From Ignelater luminosus (lineage: Eukaryota; Arthropoda; Insecta; Coleoptera; Elateridae), in contig VTPC01000425.1 in NCBI GenBank assembly GCA_011009095.1, positions 84,434-148,433 of the forward strand: DNA of 64,000 bases. Direction: 5' to 3'. Below, piece after piece: positions 24,401-35,098 of this stretch; the stretch's first letter is position 1, and every line of letters begins with the position of its first letter. The translations under genes and the position numbers were made by a program. Under the pieces are notes generated by a model, which saw nothing but the letters and a program-made list of their open reading frames with translations, was not told the DNA's origin and did not search any database.

Positions 24401-27400
24401 TTACCAATCATTTATCTTTTTCTGATGGATAAATGCTTTTAATCCAGTGAGGATTTCAAATGAAAAATTCTATTACTTAATTATCCATAAAAAGGATTTT
24501 AAGTTTGAATATCCGTATGATATGATTGTCTTCAACACAATCTTGCATAAAATGACGAGTCTGTTAAAAAGTTATTCATAAATAGAGCAGTGACGGCTTT
24601 TCCATAAAGACTGCCAGGCTGTAGCCCTCCCAGAAACTTTTATAGAGAAATCTGAGATATGTTAGATATGTTTGCCTTATAAGCTAGTGTTTTTAATCTA
24701 ACTATGAGGTTGTAGCAGAGCTATTTGGGTTATTCATAAAGGTATACAATTAACGAAATGGAATCAATCCGAGATTATTATTTTGCATAGAAAAGCAAAC
24801 GTAGAAAGATTAATTTTTTAGTTAGAAGACTATCAAACAGACTCACATGTGTCATCCTGAAACGTCTTGTAAAAGAGAAAAGAAAGTGATGCTTGATTAC
24901 CTCCTTCAAATGTGTTTTCATCGTTTTTGGACTTCGATTCTCAGATTTAGAAATGCTCGTCTGTATCAATTAAAAGCATCAGTTTTACTCTGCAGAAACG
25001 TCTTATTATTTAATAATTATACCGCAAAATGAAGTGTGAAAGTCTGAAATGAGATTTCTCAAGAAGATCGGTGTTATCTGACCGAAATAGTCTACTTTCC
25101 AAGGAATTCATCTAGATCTCATTTCAGAATTAATTTATTATGAGTATCAGGCTTAAAGTTTCTGTAGATATCATCTAGGCCCAAAAGATTTAAATGCACT
25201 TTCATGTAGACAATCCATGGCCAAGGCTTGCTGAAGACTGAACAGGTCAAGATCGCTATCTAATCTCTTGTTGAAGATTGATGCATGATTTCTTCTTCAA
25301 CTCAAACAATCTGAACTTAATACTTCATTACTAGAGTAATGTTGAAGAAAAAACCTTACCCAATTTAAAATATAAATGTTTATTACTTTAAATAGGGCCA
25401 ATTGTTTAACATTAATAGGTAAATGAACAAGAAGGAAGTTACTTATAGTATTGTACAAGGCATCAGAAACTATTAAAACATAAACAAATACTTTATTGGA
25501 AGGACGACCAAAGTTTATCAAACACCAAGGCTTTTTACTTAGAATCGATCAGAAATATTTAAAAAGATCCCACAGATCTAAAAGTATAGAAGTTGTGTTC
25601 TGGATTCATCGAACCAGAATCGCAACGACACAAAACTTAAAACATCTCTGAGTGTCATTATTTGGAGAAATACTGAGCAAAAATCCTTTTTAGCTATTAG
25701 AAGGTGTTTCTGGTAAAACTGTACGGTTTTCAACCAGGCTTAGCTCCAATTCGTACCGTCAATCCGATGAAAGATTGATTCAAAAGCAAGAAAACCGATC
25801 GTGTGCTTCAGCAAAAATTGCAGATTTTCCGTTAGTTCCGCTCAGTATTTGTTCCAAGCACGGACGGACTAATTTCAGAAGCAGATAGGTATTAATTGAC
25901 AACCTAGAGGTTTTGAAATCTTGTATATAATGAAAACGACCCTTGTTTGTGAAGATTTACCGAATAAATAACGTGATGAATATCAACACTCTAATGTCTT
26001 ACTAACTTAAAAAACTCTCTAGACCGATGCAATATTCACAACAGTATATATATAAAGATACTCTCAGGTTTTGATTGACGCCTAGAGATTAGGAAAAATT
26101 GCGGGAATTGGCAGTTTTTCAAAACGATTGGAGCTGGTACAAAATCAAAAATTAGAAGATACTGTTAGCATCTTTGAACAAGATATTATGTCCTGCTTCA
26201 TGCTCATTTTTGGCAATTGCAGATCTAAATATGGGACCCGACTATGCAGTGCCTATGTTCAGCAATACTTATGTACAGAAATTATTTCTAAGGAAGGAAA
26301 TATTTATGTCCTAACTTTTATGGGAATCTACATCCATGAATGTAAAGACAACCAGCAGCACGGTGCATTGTATACTATACCTTTGAATGACAGGTTGAAC
26401 AGTTATCCTTCTAGAAGGAAAAAATCGCCTTATCAGTATACGGCACGAAAACAATAAGAATAGATACGGTTTGAGTCGGTCTGGGATGTTAAGTCAGTGA
26501 GTGAGGTGACTGCCTCAAGGTGCACAGATATCGGGACGCAGAAAAGTGATAAAGAGAGATACGGGCCGATTGCACAAAAGAAATCAAATCCGTTGCTACA
26601 TTTGATTTTGCAAAAACAGAAAATGTGGCAACGATTTAATTTTTTATGCAACCAAACATTGGGCCGTGCTCATAAAATTTCATAAATCTTAATAGCGCTA
26701 TTAATCTATTTATTGTTTTTAATAGGCCCCATTATTATTATTATATTGTTTATTGCTTCTGAGAATGGCCTCAAACATTCCGGTAGTTTTTAAGACATTG
26801 ATGTATTCAAACACCAAGAGACCTATTAAAGATTATTTGAAAGTACTATTGCGATTATTTAATATAACTATAACTGATTGAACTGAGCTATTGTGAAGGT
26901 TTTAGCAAACACTTGCCAATCTACTAAACATATGGCAGATTGCGACTTGTTACCCTCCGAAAGCAGAGGGCAAACACCGACGGCATCAACTAAAAGGTTT
27001 TGAAAGCTGTGCTGCAGTTTCAATAGACGTAAAATACTTTTAATATTTCAAGCCCGGGCGCAACGCCCCTAAGGTTATACTACTACCGCTGTCCAAGACG
27101 AAGCAGGCAGGGACCGAAAGTCCCACGAGGCCAACAACCAGTAATATGACTGTCCTGCGGTTATTACTATAATTATTATATCTGAAAAGCAATAATTTAG
27201 ATCCGTTAATTCTGCAACTGCAACTAGACGAGCTCAAAAGTCAAATTTCTTCCAACAAAAGACAATTAGCTTCTGATTTTTGGACGTATTTTTTTGGTGT
27301 AGTTTTTGAAACAAGCTTTATTTGGTTGTATGTGTTGTCATTCTATGGTTGCTTATGAATAAAAAACGAATTTCCATGCTGCTAATATTCAGACTAATAT

Positions 27401-30400
27401 TGAAACGCAAAATACAGACTGATGTTAAGAAATATAATAAATACCACTATTTATCAAGCATGTTTCTGCATATTTTACATATTTTGGCATATTTTACCTT
27501 TTCATAAAAGTTTACTTTATATAACGCGTTGTGGAAAAATCCGAACGCCCGGAAAACATTACTCGCGCCGTCTTAAGTGAAGATAAGGTCAACATACCGG
27601 AATCTTCACGCAAACCATACAGGAACCGCCGCACAGTTCAAGTATGCTCCCAACAATGTCGTGTTTTAAATGAAGAACAATGCAACTTAACACTAGATAC
27701 AAGATTCTTTGAATCTGTTTCTAGTGCAAACACTAACAACGTTGCACGTATGTACTGGACATGTTCAGAATACTTCAAAAACATTGTCTTTTATTTCATT
27801 TTACTTCTAAAAGACAAAGATGCATACCTAAAACTATAGATTCCCTTCATCTAAAGTAGTGTTTCTTAATATTTCGTGAGTTTAAGAAATTTAGTTTCAC
27901 TTCACAGGGAAGAAGACTGTCATATTAACGGACCAGCACAAATGAAATCCGCATGAAAGCTGCTCAAAAAAGAATGGAATCCTTGTGTTCGTTTCCAAAA
28001 CAGTATTACTCTTACTACGTATGAACAATTTCTTCCGACTACGGAGAATAGTTTTTCCCTCTAATGTTCAAGCCTTTGTTGGAAGGAAAGAGGAAAAGAA
28101 AACTTGTCGATGCATTTTCAATAGTTCTTGAATTGGATAGATTAGCTTTGAATCGGGCATGAGTTTTGATCTTCTCGAATCTTGATATTCGTCATCCTTT
28201 TTTTTACTTTTCATAATTCAAATAAATCTGCAACAGATGCTTCAAAAAGATTTATCTCCGATTATATTATTTATTATAATTTCGGCAGAAAAGAGTTTGT
28301 ATATCTTCCAACCCCCTAGAGACATCATACTAAATAACTAAAACAGTGTCTACCCATATAGTATGAACCCAAGGTGAGGTTTAGACAGACTAGACCATGT
28401 CTTTAAATGTTTAAACTTGTATGTGCTCTTCAAGCTGTTTAAACTTTTTAATATTGGTTGGTGTAAAGTGCAAATGAGCAAAAATTTACCTCATCAGAAC
28501 CAATTCCTGAGACCGGTCCTGGACGCGGTTATGTTCTGTTTGTGGAAAATCTCTCTGGAAGTGGAATTGAGACCATTAGTGATGACGTCAAACCCCTGTA
28601 TGTAGGCAACTTTGCTAACATTGACTCTAAATGGTTGCTAAATAGTTTATAACATCTTTGAAGATTTGGTACAAGACACTAAGCAAATTTCTATTTTACC
28701 ACCAATTATATAAAAACAATTCTTTTTGATAGCTGTACCTACGGATAATTACAAGCACGACCAATTTGTTTGGAGTCAGTGAAATCACACAAATATGCTC
28801 AATTCAGTTGTTTCTTGTTTATGTGTCTTTTGTTGTATACCCATTTTTCGTACAAGTCTAACAGGACAGAAGCTTCGATGAAAAGAAAGGTGATATCGAA
28901 ACTGACCAAACTATCTCCTGGTTTGAGGATGAACTTGAATATCAAACGGTCAAAATGCCTAACGTTTAAAGATATACTCATGAATATGTTGTGACAGTGT
29001 AAGTAGCCCTTTAAAGTGTCAGCAAAGTGTTTCGTTAAGAGTTCCAGAGTTAATTGTGGAATATCGGTTTCATGCATTTTCAGAAGACTGTATTAGTTGT
29101 ACCATCTTATGGTAGTCTCTCATTCAATTTTAGAAGTAATTTCATCATTTTCATAACAGTCTTAAGCCAGCTATAAGTTCTTCGTAATCTTCGAAGCCTT
29201 TATGCTCTAGATTTAATAAGTTTAGATGTTTAGATGTATACAATTTAGCTAAAAAGAAAAAGCCAATAAAAGTTAATGTTGTGTTGAATCTATGCAATTA
29301 CATTACAAACATTACATAAAGAAGTACTTTTATTTCATTTTGCCAATAAAAGTTAAATTCAGATTGATTGTCTTTGAAAGTTACGAAAGCAATACTCTTA
29401 TTAATTTCGAAATGTGCAAATTCCATCTCTAGTAACAGGCAACCATTAAAAGCAAAATAAAAGGACATAATAATTTGATGTAATTTACAAATTAATTCTG
29501 GTTTTTGTGTGTTAAAACATTTGACAATAATTTAATTTTTCAATTCATTTACAGATGAGTACAAGTTCTTATCCTGGAATGGGTCAATCGTTTTCAATGA
29601 CGCATGGTACCAATATGACTACAGTTGCTGGTATGCGACAAGATGCAGTCGGTAAGTCAAAAAGATTTAGTTTAACGTTTATTATTATTTTTATATCTCA
29701 ATTTTTACTTACACAGATTTGTGAGCAAAGAAATAACTTCATTAATGATGTTGGAAAAAATTGTACAAAATAACAGAACGCGTACATTCTAGTGTTTCAT
29801 AAAAGCTGACATACCGTTCATTTGTTTTCTTACATAGAACACCAGTATGTGTTTTGGTATGGTCTTAGTCCTGGAATGGTTTGCTTTGAGGAAGACTGGA
29901 GCTTTTAGTAATTTGCTTTCATAAAAGTGATTTTTAAATATGTCATAGCTAGATATTACTTTTTAACAAATGCTAAATTGTTGTTGTGTCCAAATCCCTA
30001 GACCTTTCTTCGAGATCTGTTCCTTATATAAGCTGTCTTTCTAGATATCGTAATTTAATGATTTTGAACTTTTCAAAATGCAAATTTGGATAACACTTAC
30101 CAAGTTTTCGCACTTTAGCATAAACCACAGACTTAAGTGAAATGTTGGGTTCAACTAATTTATTTCCATCTTTGGTCACTAAGTGCAAGACAGGATTTTT
30201 CTTTATTCCTGGATAATTTATGCACCCCAAGATTACCGAAACTTCTAAGAAGTAATTCAGTGTGTTGTATCACATACATACAGTAGTGGACAAAAAAAAC
30301 GCACATACCCCATATTCTGAATTATTGGGTTTCTTGTTTTATATTAAAGCATTTGGTATTAAAATTTAATTACCTATAACATAGTAGCCTCTGACCTATT

Positions 30401-32706
30401 TTGTTTTATTACAATCAAGTCTATATATCCAAGAAAACAATATCATTGTAGCTGTAGTTGTAGTTGTTATTAAATCGTTGTGGAAATGGCTCCTTTAACT
30501 CCGCGAAAAAAAAGTGTTGCATTAGCATTAATAAGAAAAAAAAATTATACTGGGACCGTGGATAGGAAAAAAGGAAGTGGAAGAAAGAAGATTTCTACTG
30601 ACAAACAAGATCGTGTTTTAAAAAGACTGGCTATTAAAAATAGAAAAGCAACCTCCACTGAATTAAGGAAAAAATGGATAAAACATGCTGGTCCGTCAGT
30701 TAGTACAAGAACAATTCGTCGTAGATTGTGTTCAAATAATCTAAAAGCCTATCGGCCAAGGAAGAAGCCCTTGTTGACTAAAAAGATGCGTGCAGCTCGA
30801 TTAAAATGGGTAAAAGAACATGTCAAATAGACAGAAAGTCAATGGAATATGGTAGTATTTTCAGATGAATCAAAATTTAATCTACACAGGTCAGATGGTA
30901 TTCAAGAATTCCTACCAGAGTGTTTGAAACAAACAATTAAATTTGATTCATATCAAATGGTGTGGGGGTGTATATCTAGTAAGGGAGTGGGTGATATTTA
31001 TTTTTAAGTGGCACAATGAATGCTGAAATATAGATAAATGTTTTAAAGGAACATTTAATACCAACAATAAAACGACATTTTGGAAGGTTAAAAAGTGGAA
31101 TCTTTCAAGATGATTCAGCGCCGTGTCACAGAGTCAAGAAAGTATTTTTTTGCTATAATAATAAAGTTAAAGCATTAATTAATAATTTATTATTATTGAT
31201 TTACGTCTAGGTGCAAGATTTTCTTAAAAAACAAAAAGTTTCTTGCCTAACTTGGCCCGGTAATAGTCCAGATCTCAACCCGATGGAGAATTGTTGGTAT
31301 GAAATGGGGCGAGCTATTACTGAAAATCATCCGAAAACTAAAGAAGACCTTAGAAGCACAATAAGACACGTGTGGGAAACTGAAATAAGCCCTGCGTATA
31401 TACAAAAATTGATATCTAGTATGCGCGATAGATGTAGGGCAGTTATTAAAGCTAAGGGTGGGAATACAAAATATTAACAACATATTTTTATCATTAATAT
31501 GGAGGTAAATGTTTGCTTAATAATCTTTTGTTATCAGTTTTTTTGTTTTTATACCATATTCTGAATAATAAAATTTCAAAATTTGTGATGTAGTATTTGG
31601 TTATACACATAAACTGAGTTGGCTATGAAATGTTTATTTCAAATTGTCAAGTACTTCATTGCAATCACATAATATCGATAGCATTTACTACTTAATGATA
31701 GAAATATTTAAAATTTTAAAATCATCTATTAAAAAAGAAAAGTTTTCCTGTATGTGCGTTTTTTTTGTCCACTACTGTATGTAAAGTAATTTTGAAAGTA
31801 TACAGTATTCTTGACCAATCCTTAAACTAAACCATGAAGATTATGCTCCAAATAATAATCTTCCTTGGCAGTAGGCACTAATATAAATGTGATATTGCTG
31901 TTTGTGTATACGACCCAATAAATACCTCATTTGTCATTTGCGTATTACATTCACCTGTTTTTTGGCTAATACATTTTAGCTTTGTTCGATTTTTCTGAAA
32001 AACAAGAAGTAGTTATCAATTATCATAACCGAAATGAATCAAAGTGAAATTAAATTCCACGAACTTTCCTGATTTGAAAAATATCTTCTTAATTCCATAA
32101 TGTATTATATTTTCTGTGTATCTTCAAATAGAAAAGCTCTAAAACAGAAAAAGATTTTCTAAAACCTTTTCTTAATAAAAATAAGTACATAAACGGCCTA
32201 CTTCATCATCAAATATCATGTAGCCTATATCTTGTGGTTTTGTCCAAAATCCCATCTCAAACCGGAAATGAAACGTCTTAAAGACGCCGCCTGTAATCTT
32301 GATGCATTTTAGCGGAAACTACATTATTTCCGGCAAGACATCGCCTCTTAAAATCTTCCACTTTTTTAATATCATATTTTTAAAACGGTTACGCGTTTAG
32401 TGAAAATAATTTTAATGGAAATTTATTCAGAAGATCACAGAGGGAAAAAACAAGAAAGATCAACTAGAAAAATGTAGCTTAAATTATAGAAACTAAGTAA
32501 TTACCTGATTCCGAAATTTAAATATTCTAACCTTACTTTTCTTTCTGGAAGTTAAATTGAATTCTAGAATTAATTTAATTATCTTCTTTTTTGTTACAGG
32601 GATGACGGCTGAAGATGAATGGTACAATAAAAGTTTATCGGCATTAAGAATGAATTCGACTCATCATCCAAACTTGGCGGCTCCTATGTTACAGTATCAA
32701 ACGTAA
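21457..32706 (+). CDS. Paired-type homeobox gene, PROP1-like, last three coding exons
   Basis: Three exons encode the C-terminal 126 residues of a homeodomain transcription factor: 21457-21633, 29555-29651 and 32600-32706 (TAA at 32704). Splice sites are GT-AG and phases agree (0, then 1). The first exon starts with VWFQNRRAKYRKQEKQ, the DNA-recognition helix, so an intron splits the homeodomain just before Val47, a conserved position in paired-class genes. Later residues (NIYPGAARGYQPYPHP, then AEDEWYNKSLSALRMN) have no OAR domain of the usual form. RRAKYRKQEK and the EDEWY piece most resemble insect PROP1-type proteins; Phox2 or other paired-like genes are alternatives. The first homeodomain exon must lie upstream and was not recognised. 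The introns hold a DD41D element (23008-24312) and a Tc1-like relic (30281-31777). AATAAA occurs about 55 bp after the stop and again near 33240. Confidence 0.78.
21634..23005. other. Homeobox intron, proximal part
   Basis: AT-rich intron sequence. A short GC-rich patch at about 22185-22250 stands out (a cluster of CGG and CGCC). No exon or element terminus was recognised. Confidence 0.45.
23008..24312 (-). mobile_element. DD41D mariner-relative transposon, copy A (intact)
   Basis: A 1305-bp element with inverted ends of about 31 bp, starting AAGGGTTTTCCAATAAGAGG, and TA target duplications at 23006-23007 and 24313-24314. It lies in an intron of the homeobox gene, antisense to it. The copy at 33421-34725 has the same length and, by eye, differs at a single base in the 5' leader (24205 here). 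Confidence 0.97.
23113..24198 (-). CDS. DD41D transposase, intact (361 aa)
   Basis: A cut-and-paste transposase of the IS630-Tc1-mariner superfamily. The N-terminal half carries the helix-turn-helix DNA-binding region (MERYTLQQRIEIIKIHYKNG, then an arginine-rich RARRSR stretch and a second helix-turn-helix). The catalytic half has LSDEAHFHL (first aspartate), YFQQDGATCH (second) and SCDLTPCDFFLWG (third). I count 41 residues between the second and third, the spacing of the DD41D (rosa-like) family rather than the DD34D of mariner or DD34E of Tc1. There are no stops or frameshifts, and the start is the first methionine after the leader. The protein is identical to that at 33535-34620, so the element is probably still active or very recently so. 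Confidence 0.96.
   Translation of the reverse strand: MERYTLQQRIEIIKIHYKNGENLAETVRKTRTFLGHREAPCRTAIQKLVKKFELLGQVSDVKNKTRARRSRTAENIAVVAESVKENPGLSIPRRSLELAIPQTSLHRILHKDLGLKAYKVQLTQELKPADHQQRRVFADWVVEMHENDPEFHRKIILSDEAHFHLGGFVNKQNCRIWGSENPRVIVEKSLYPQRVTVWCGLWSGGVIGPYFFENEAGATVTVTGLRYREMINDFLWPELDGIDLDNVYFQQDGATCHTSNETIDLLRKKFPDRVISRRGDHNWPPRSCDLTPCDFFLWGHVKEKVYANSPASIQDLKDGIREAIEDIGQPLCDLVMENFMKRILSCKRGRGGHLPDVIFHY
24315..29554. other. Homeobox intron, distal part
   Basis: Mostly AT-rich sequence. Open frames at 26128-26457 (109 codons) and 27531-27839 (102 codons) have no recognised domain. A patch near 27050-27150 is less AT-rich. A possible Penelope fragment lies at 28799-29077. Confidence 0.45.
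28799..29077 (-). pseudogene. Possible Penelope-like reverse transcriptase fragment
   Basis: The minus strand reads KPGDSLVSFDITFLFIEASV, close in layout to the xPxDxLVSFDVVSLFTxVP block of Penelope-like reverse transcriptases, where the aspartate after F is catalytic. About 35 residues of frame continue on each side without clear matches. There is no element boundary, and the fragment is short, so the call is tentative. Confidence 0.4.
30281..31777 (+). mobile_element. Tc1-like element with TIRs, decayed
   Basis: The ends are inverted copies (CAGTAGTGGACAAAAAAAAC at the left, its complement at the right, extending about 27 bp) flanked by TA at 30279-30280 and 31778-31779. The flanking TACATA/TATGTA bases are also symmetrical. 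The element is 1497 bp and lies in the last intron of the homeobox gene, in the same orientation. Confidence 0.93.
30480..31477 (+). pseudogene. Tc1-like transposase pseudogene
   Basis: Pieces in order give a complete Tc1-type protein. The first is an N-terminal paired-like DNA-binding region (30480-30830), which ends at a TAG where a codon for tryptophan is expected (K-stop-TESQWN). FSDESKFN follows with the first catalytic aspartate, then a lost base near 31005 and another stop near 31032. FQDDSAPCHRVKK has the second aspartate and SPDLNPMENCW the third catalytic residue, a glutamate. Between VKK and VQDFLKK sits a 69-bp AT-rich insert (31142-31210) with GT...AG ends and in-frame stops. With two stops and one frameshift the copy is dead. 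Confidence 0.9.
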
Positions 32707-33420
32707 TGTTCAAATAGACCAATTTTTTTTATAAAATTCCATTTAATTATAATAATATCAATAAAGATTTTTGGCTATAAAGTTTAAAAAGAAAAATGAA
32801 AACTCATTAAGTTTTATTTTTGTCTTGTAACGAGATGACTAAAAATTATAAATAAAAAACAACGAGCCAAAATACAGATAAACAATCAGGAGCTAATAGC
32901 CGTTTTAAGTTCCTCACTTTCCTGCATCGATGATTAAAACAAAAAAGGAAGAACGTCGTAAGGGAAAAGTTCCAAACTTTGTAAATTTGTGTGTAATTGT
33001 TAGTGTATTATTTTATACGTGTATTTATGAAAAAAGTATATTAAAAAAGCTCTTTTACCTTCTCATCAATGTGCTAGAGTGATCACTCTTCATGATTTTG
33101 TTATTAAAATTAATAATTAAGAAAAGAAAGTTAGTGAAATTCTTAGATATTATATACGTGCCAATATTTAATGTAATGAGAATTCAGTGTGTGTTACATG
33201 TATTTAATTCTAGGTTAAGATGTATATGTTGAAATTGTAAATAAATACAGCACTTTAAGTATTACTTTTCTTTAATTAGTAGGCTATTATAATCATAATC
33301 GAAAACAATAAAGAATCTATTATTTAAAAAATTAATTGTCAAACAAAAATTGAACTGCTGCACACTGTACTTAAAACTCACATTTTGGCTAATTCCACGA
33401 CTCAACTTCTTATGTATGTA

Positions 33421-34725
33421 AAGGGTTTTCCAATAAGAGGTGTTATTTTGAATAGCCCGCTATTTCGGTAGATGTCACTTTTGAAGCTATCATTTTTTGA
33501 CATTTGACAAGTAGAAACTACGCCATTCATAAATATGGAACGATACACGCTTCAACAACGCATTGAAATTATTAAAATTCACTATAAAAATGGTGAAAAT
33601 TTGGCAGAGACGGTCCGTAAAACTCGAACATTTTTGGGTCACCGTGAAGCACCTTGTCGGACCGCAATACAGAAATTGGTGAAAAAATTCGAGCTCTTGG
33701 GACAAGTTAGTGATGTGAAGAATAAAACCCGTGCACGTCGCTCAAGAACAGCCGAGAATATTGCTGTTGTAGCCGAAAGTGTTAAAGAAAACCCAGGTTT
33801 GTCCATTCCTCGTCGTTCTTTGGAATTAGCCATTCCACAAACGTCATTACACCGTATTTTGCATAAAGATTTGGGTCTTAAGGCTTATAAAGTCCAGTTA
33901 ACACAAGAACTCAAGCCGGCCGATCATCAACAACGTCGTGTCTTTGCTGATTGGGTCGTTGAAATGCATGAAAATGATCCAGAATTCCATCGAAAAATCA
34001 TCTTGAGTGATGAGGCCCATTTCCACCTCGGTGGCTTCGTCAACAAGCAAAATTGTCGGATCTGGGGCTCAGAAAATCCAAGAGTTATTGTTGAAAAGTC
34101 TCTCTATCCTCAACGTGTGACTGTTTGGTGCGGTTTATGGTCCGGCGGAGTCATTGGACCTTACTTTTTCGAAAATGAGGCTGGAGCAACAGTTACGGTG
34201 ACTGGATTGCGCTATCGAGAGATGATTAACGATTTTTTATGGCCGGAATTGGATGGTATTGATCTGGACAACGTTTACTTTCAACAAGACGGCGCTACGT
34301 GCCACACAAGCAACGAAACCATTGATCTTTTACGGAAAAAGTTTCCGGACCGTGTTATCTCTCGAAGAGGTGATCACAATTGGCCACCGAGATCTTGTGA
34401 TTTAACACCTTGCGACTTCTTTCTTTGGGGCCACGTGAAAGAGAAGGTCTACGCCAACAGCCCAGCGTCGATTCAAGACCTCAAAGATGGAATTCGTGAG
34501 GCTATCGAGGACATAGGGCAGCCACTTTGCGATTTGGTTATGGAAAATTTCATGAAAAGGATATTGTCCTGTAAGCGTGGTCGTGGTGGTCATTTGCCTG
34601 ATGTTATTTTCCACTATTAACGGCATACCTTCCTCTTTATAATGAAATAAACATCCGATCATTTATATTAAAAAATGGCACTTTTCTTTGAATATCAAAA
34701 TAACACCTCTTATTGGAAAACCCTT
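33421..34725 (+). mobile_element. DD41D transposon, copy B (intact)
   Basis: 1305 bp, same TIRs as copy A, TA at 33419-33420 and 34726-34727. It lies about 0.7 kb after the homeobox stop codon, in the orientation opposite to copy A. Confidence 0.97.
33535..34620 (+). CDS. DD41D transposase, intact (361 aa)
   Basis: The predicted protein is identical over all 361 residues to the one encoded at 23113-24198: two helix-turn-helix regions, then the DDD catalytic core with 41 residues between the second and third aspartates. The start ATG is 114 bp inside the left terminus. The short 5' leader differs from copy A at 33528 (C here). The stop is 105 bp before the right terminus. No lesion was seen, so a functional transposase is expected if the element's promoter works. 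Confidence 0.96.
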   Translation: MERYTLQQRIEIIKIHYKNGENLAETVRKTRTFLGHREAPCRTAIQKLVKKFELLGQVSDVKNKTRARRSRTAENIAVVAESVKENPGLSIPRRSLELAIPQTSLHRILHKDLGLKAYKVQLTQELKPADHQQRRVFADWVVEMHENDPEFHRKIILSDEAHFHLGGFVNKQNCRIWGSENPRVIVEKSLYPQRVTVWCGLWSGGVIGPYFFENEAGATVTVTGLRYREMINDFLWPELDGIDLDNVYFQQDGATCHTSNETIDLLRKKFPDRVISRRGDHNWPPRSCDLTPCDFFLWGHVKEKVYANSPASIQDLKDGIREAIEDIGQPLCDLVMENFMKRILSCKRGRGGHLPDVIFHY

Positions 34726-34727
34726 TA

Positions 34728-35096
34728 CTTTAGACTATAACCTACCAAAATATCTAAGCAGTCAACATAGTTTTTGCACGACCGCCAGTAAGGTTGACAT
34801 TTTACAACTCGTCGTTGATGTCAAAAGTTGACAATTATAAACATTTGCAATAAATTTGACGTATCGATGTTATAATGAATTCATGATACGCACTTATGAT
34901 CTTGGCCAATTTCATTTTTAATCTGCTATCAATGGTTTTTTTATTATTTTCTTTAAAATACTGCCGTGCAAAGAATTCTGTATGCAATTCTAATGTAAAG
35001 TATCTTTTTTGAATGACTGGGAAGTTAATGGTATGCGCGCTAGCGAGTACCGTAAACTTCATACTATTTCAAAAGGCTTCACTTTACACTCCGGTT
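34728..35096. other. Spacer between DD41D copy B and piggyBac element
   Basis: About 370 bp of AT-rich DNA with no feature recognised. Confidence 0.5.
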
Positions 35097-35098
35097 AT

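Noticed and set aside
26128..26457. 109-codon frame in the homeobox intron
   Set aside because: No recognisable domain and no matching splice sites; compatible with chance.
27531..27839. 102-codon frame in the homeobox intron
   Set aside because: The reading includes a TTG-like upstream context and no known domain; not enough to call.
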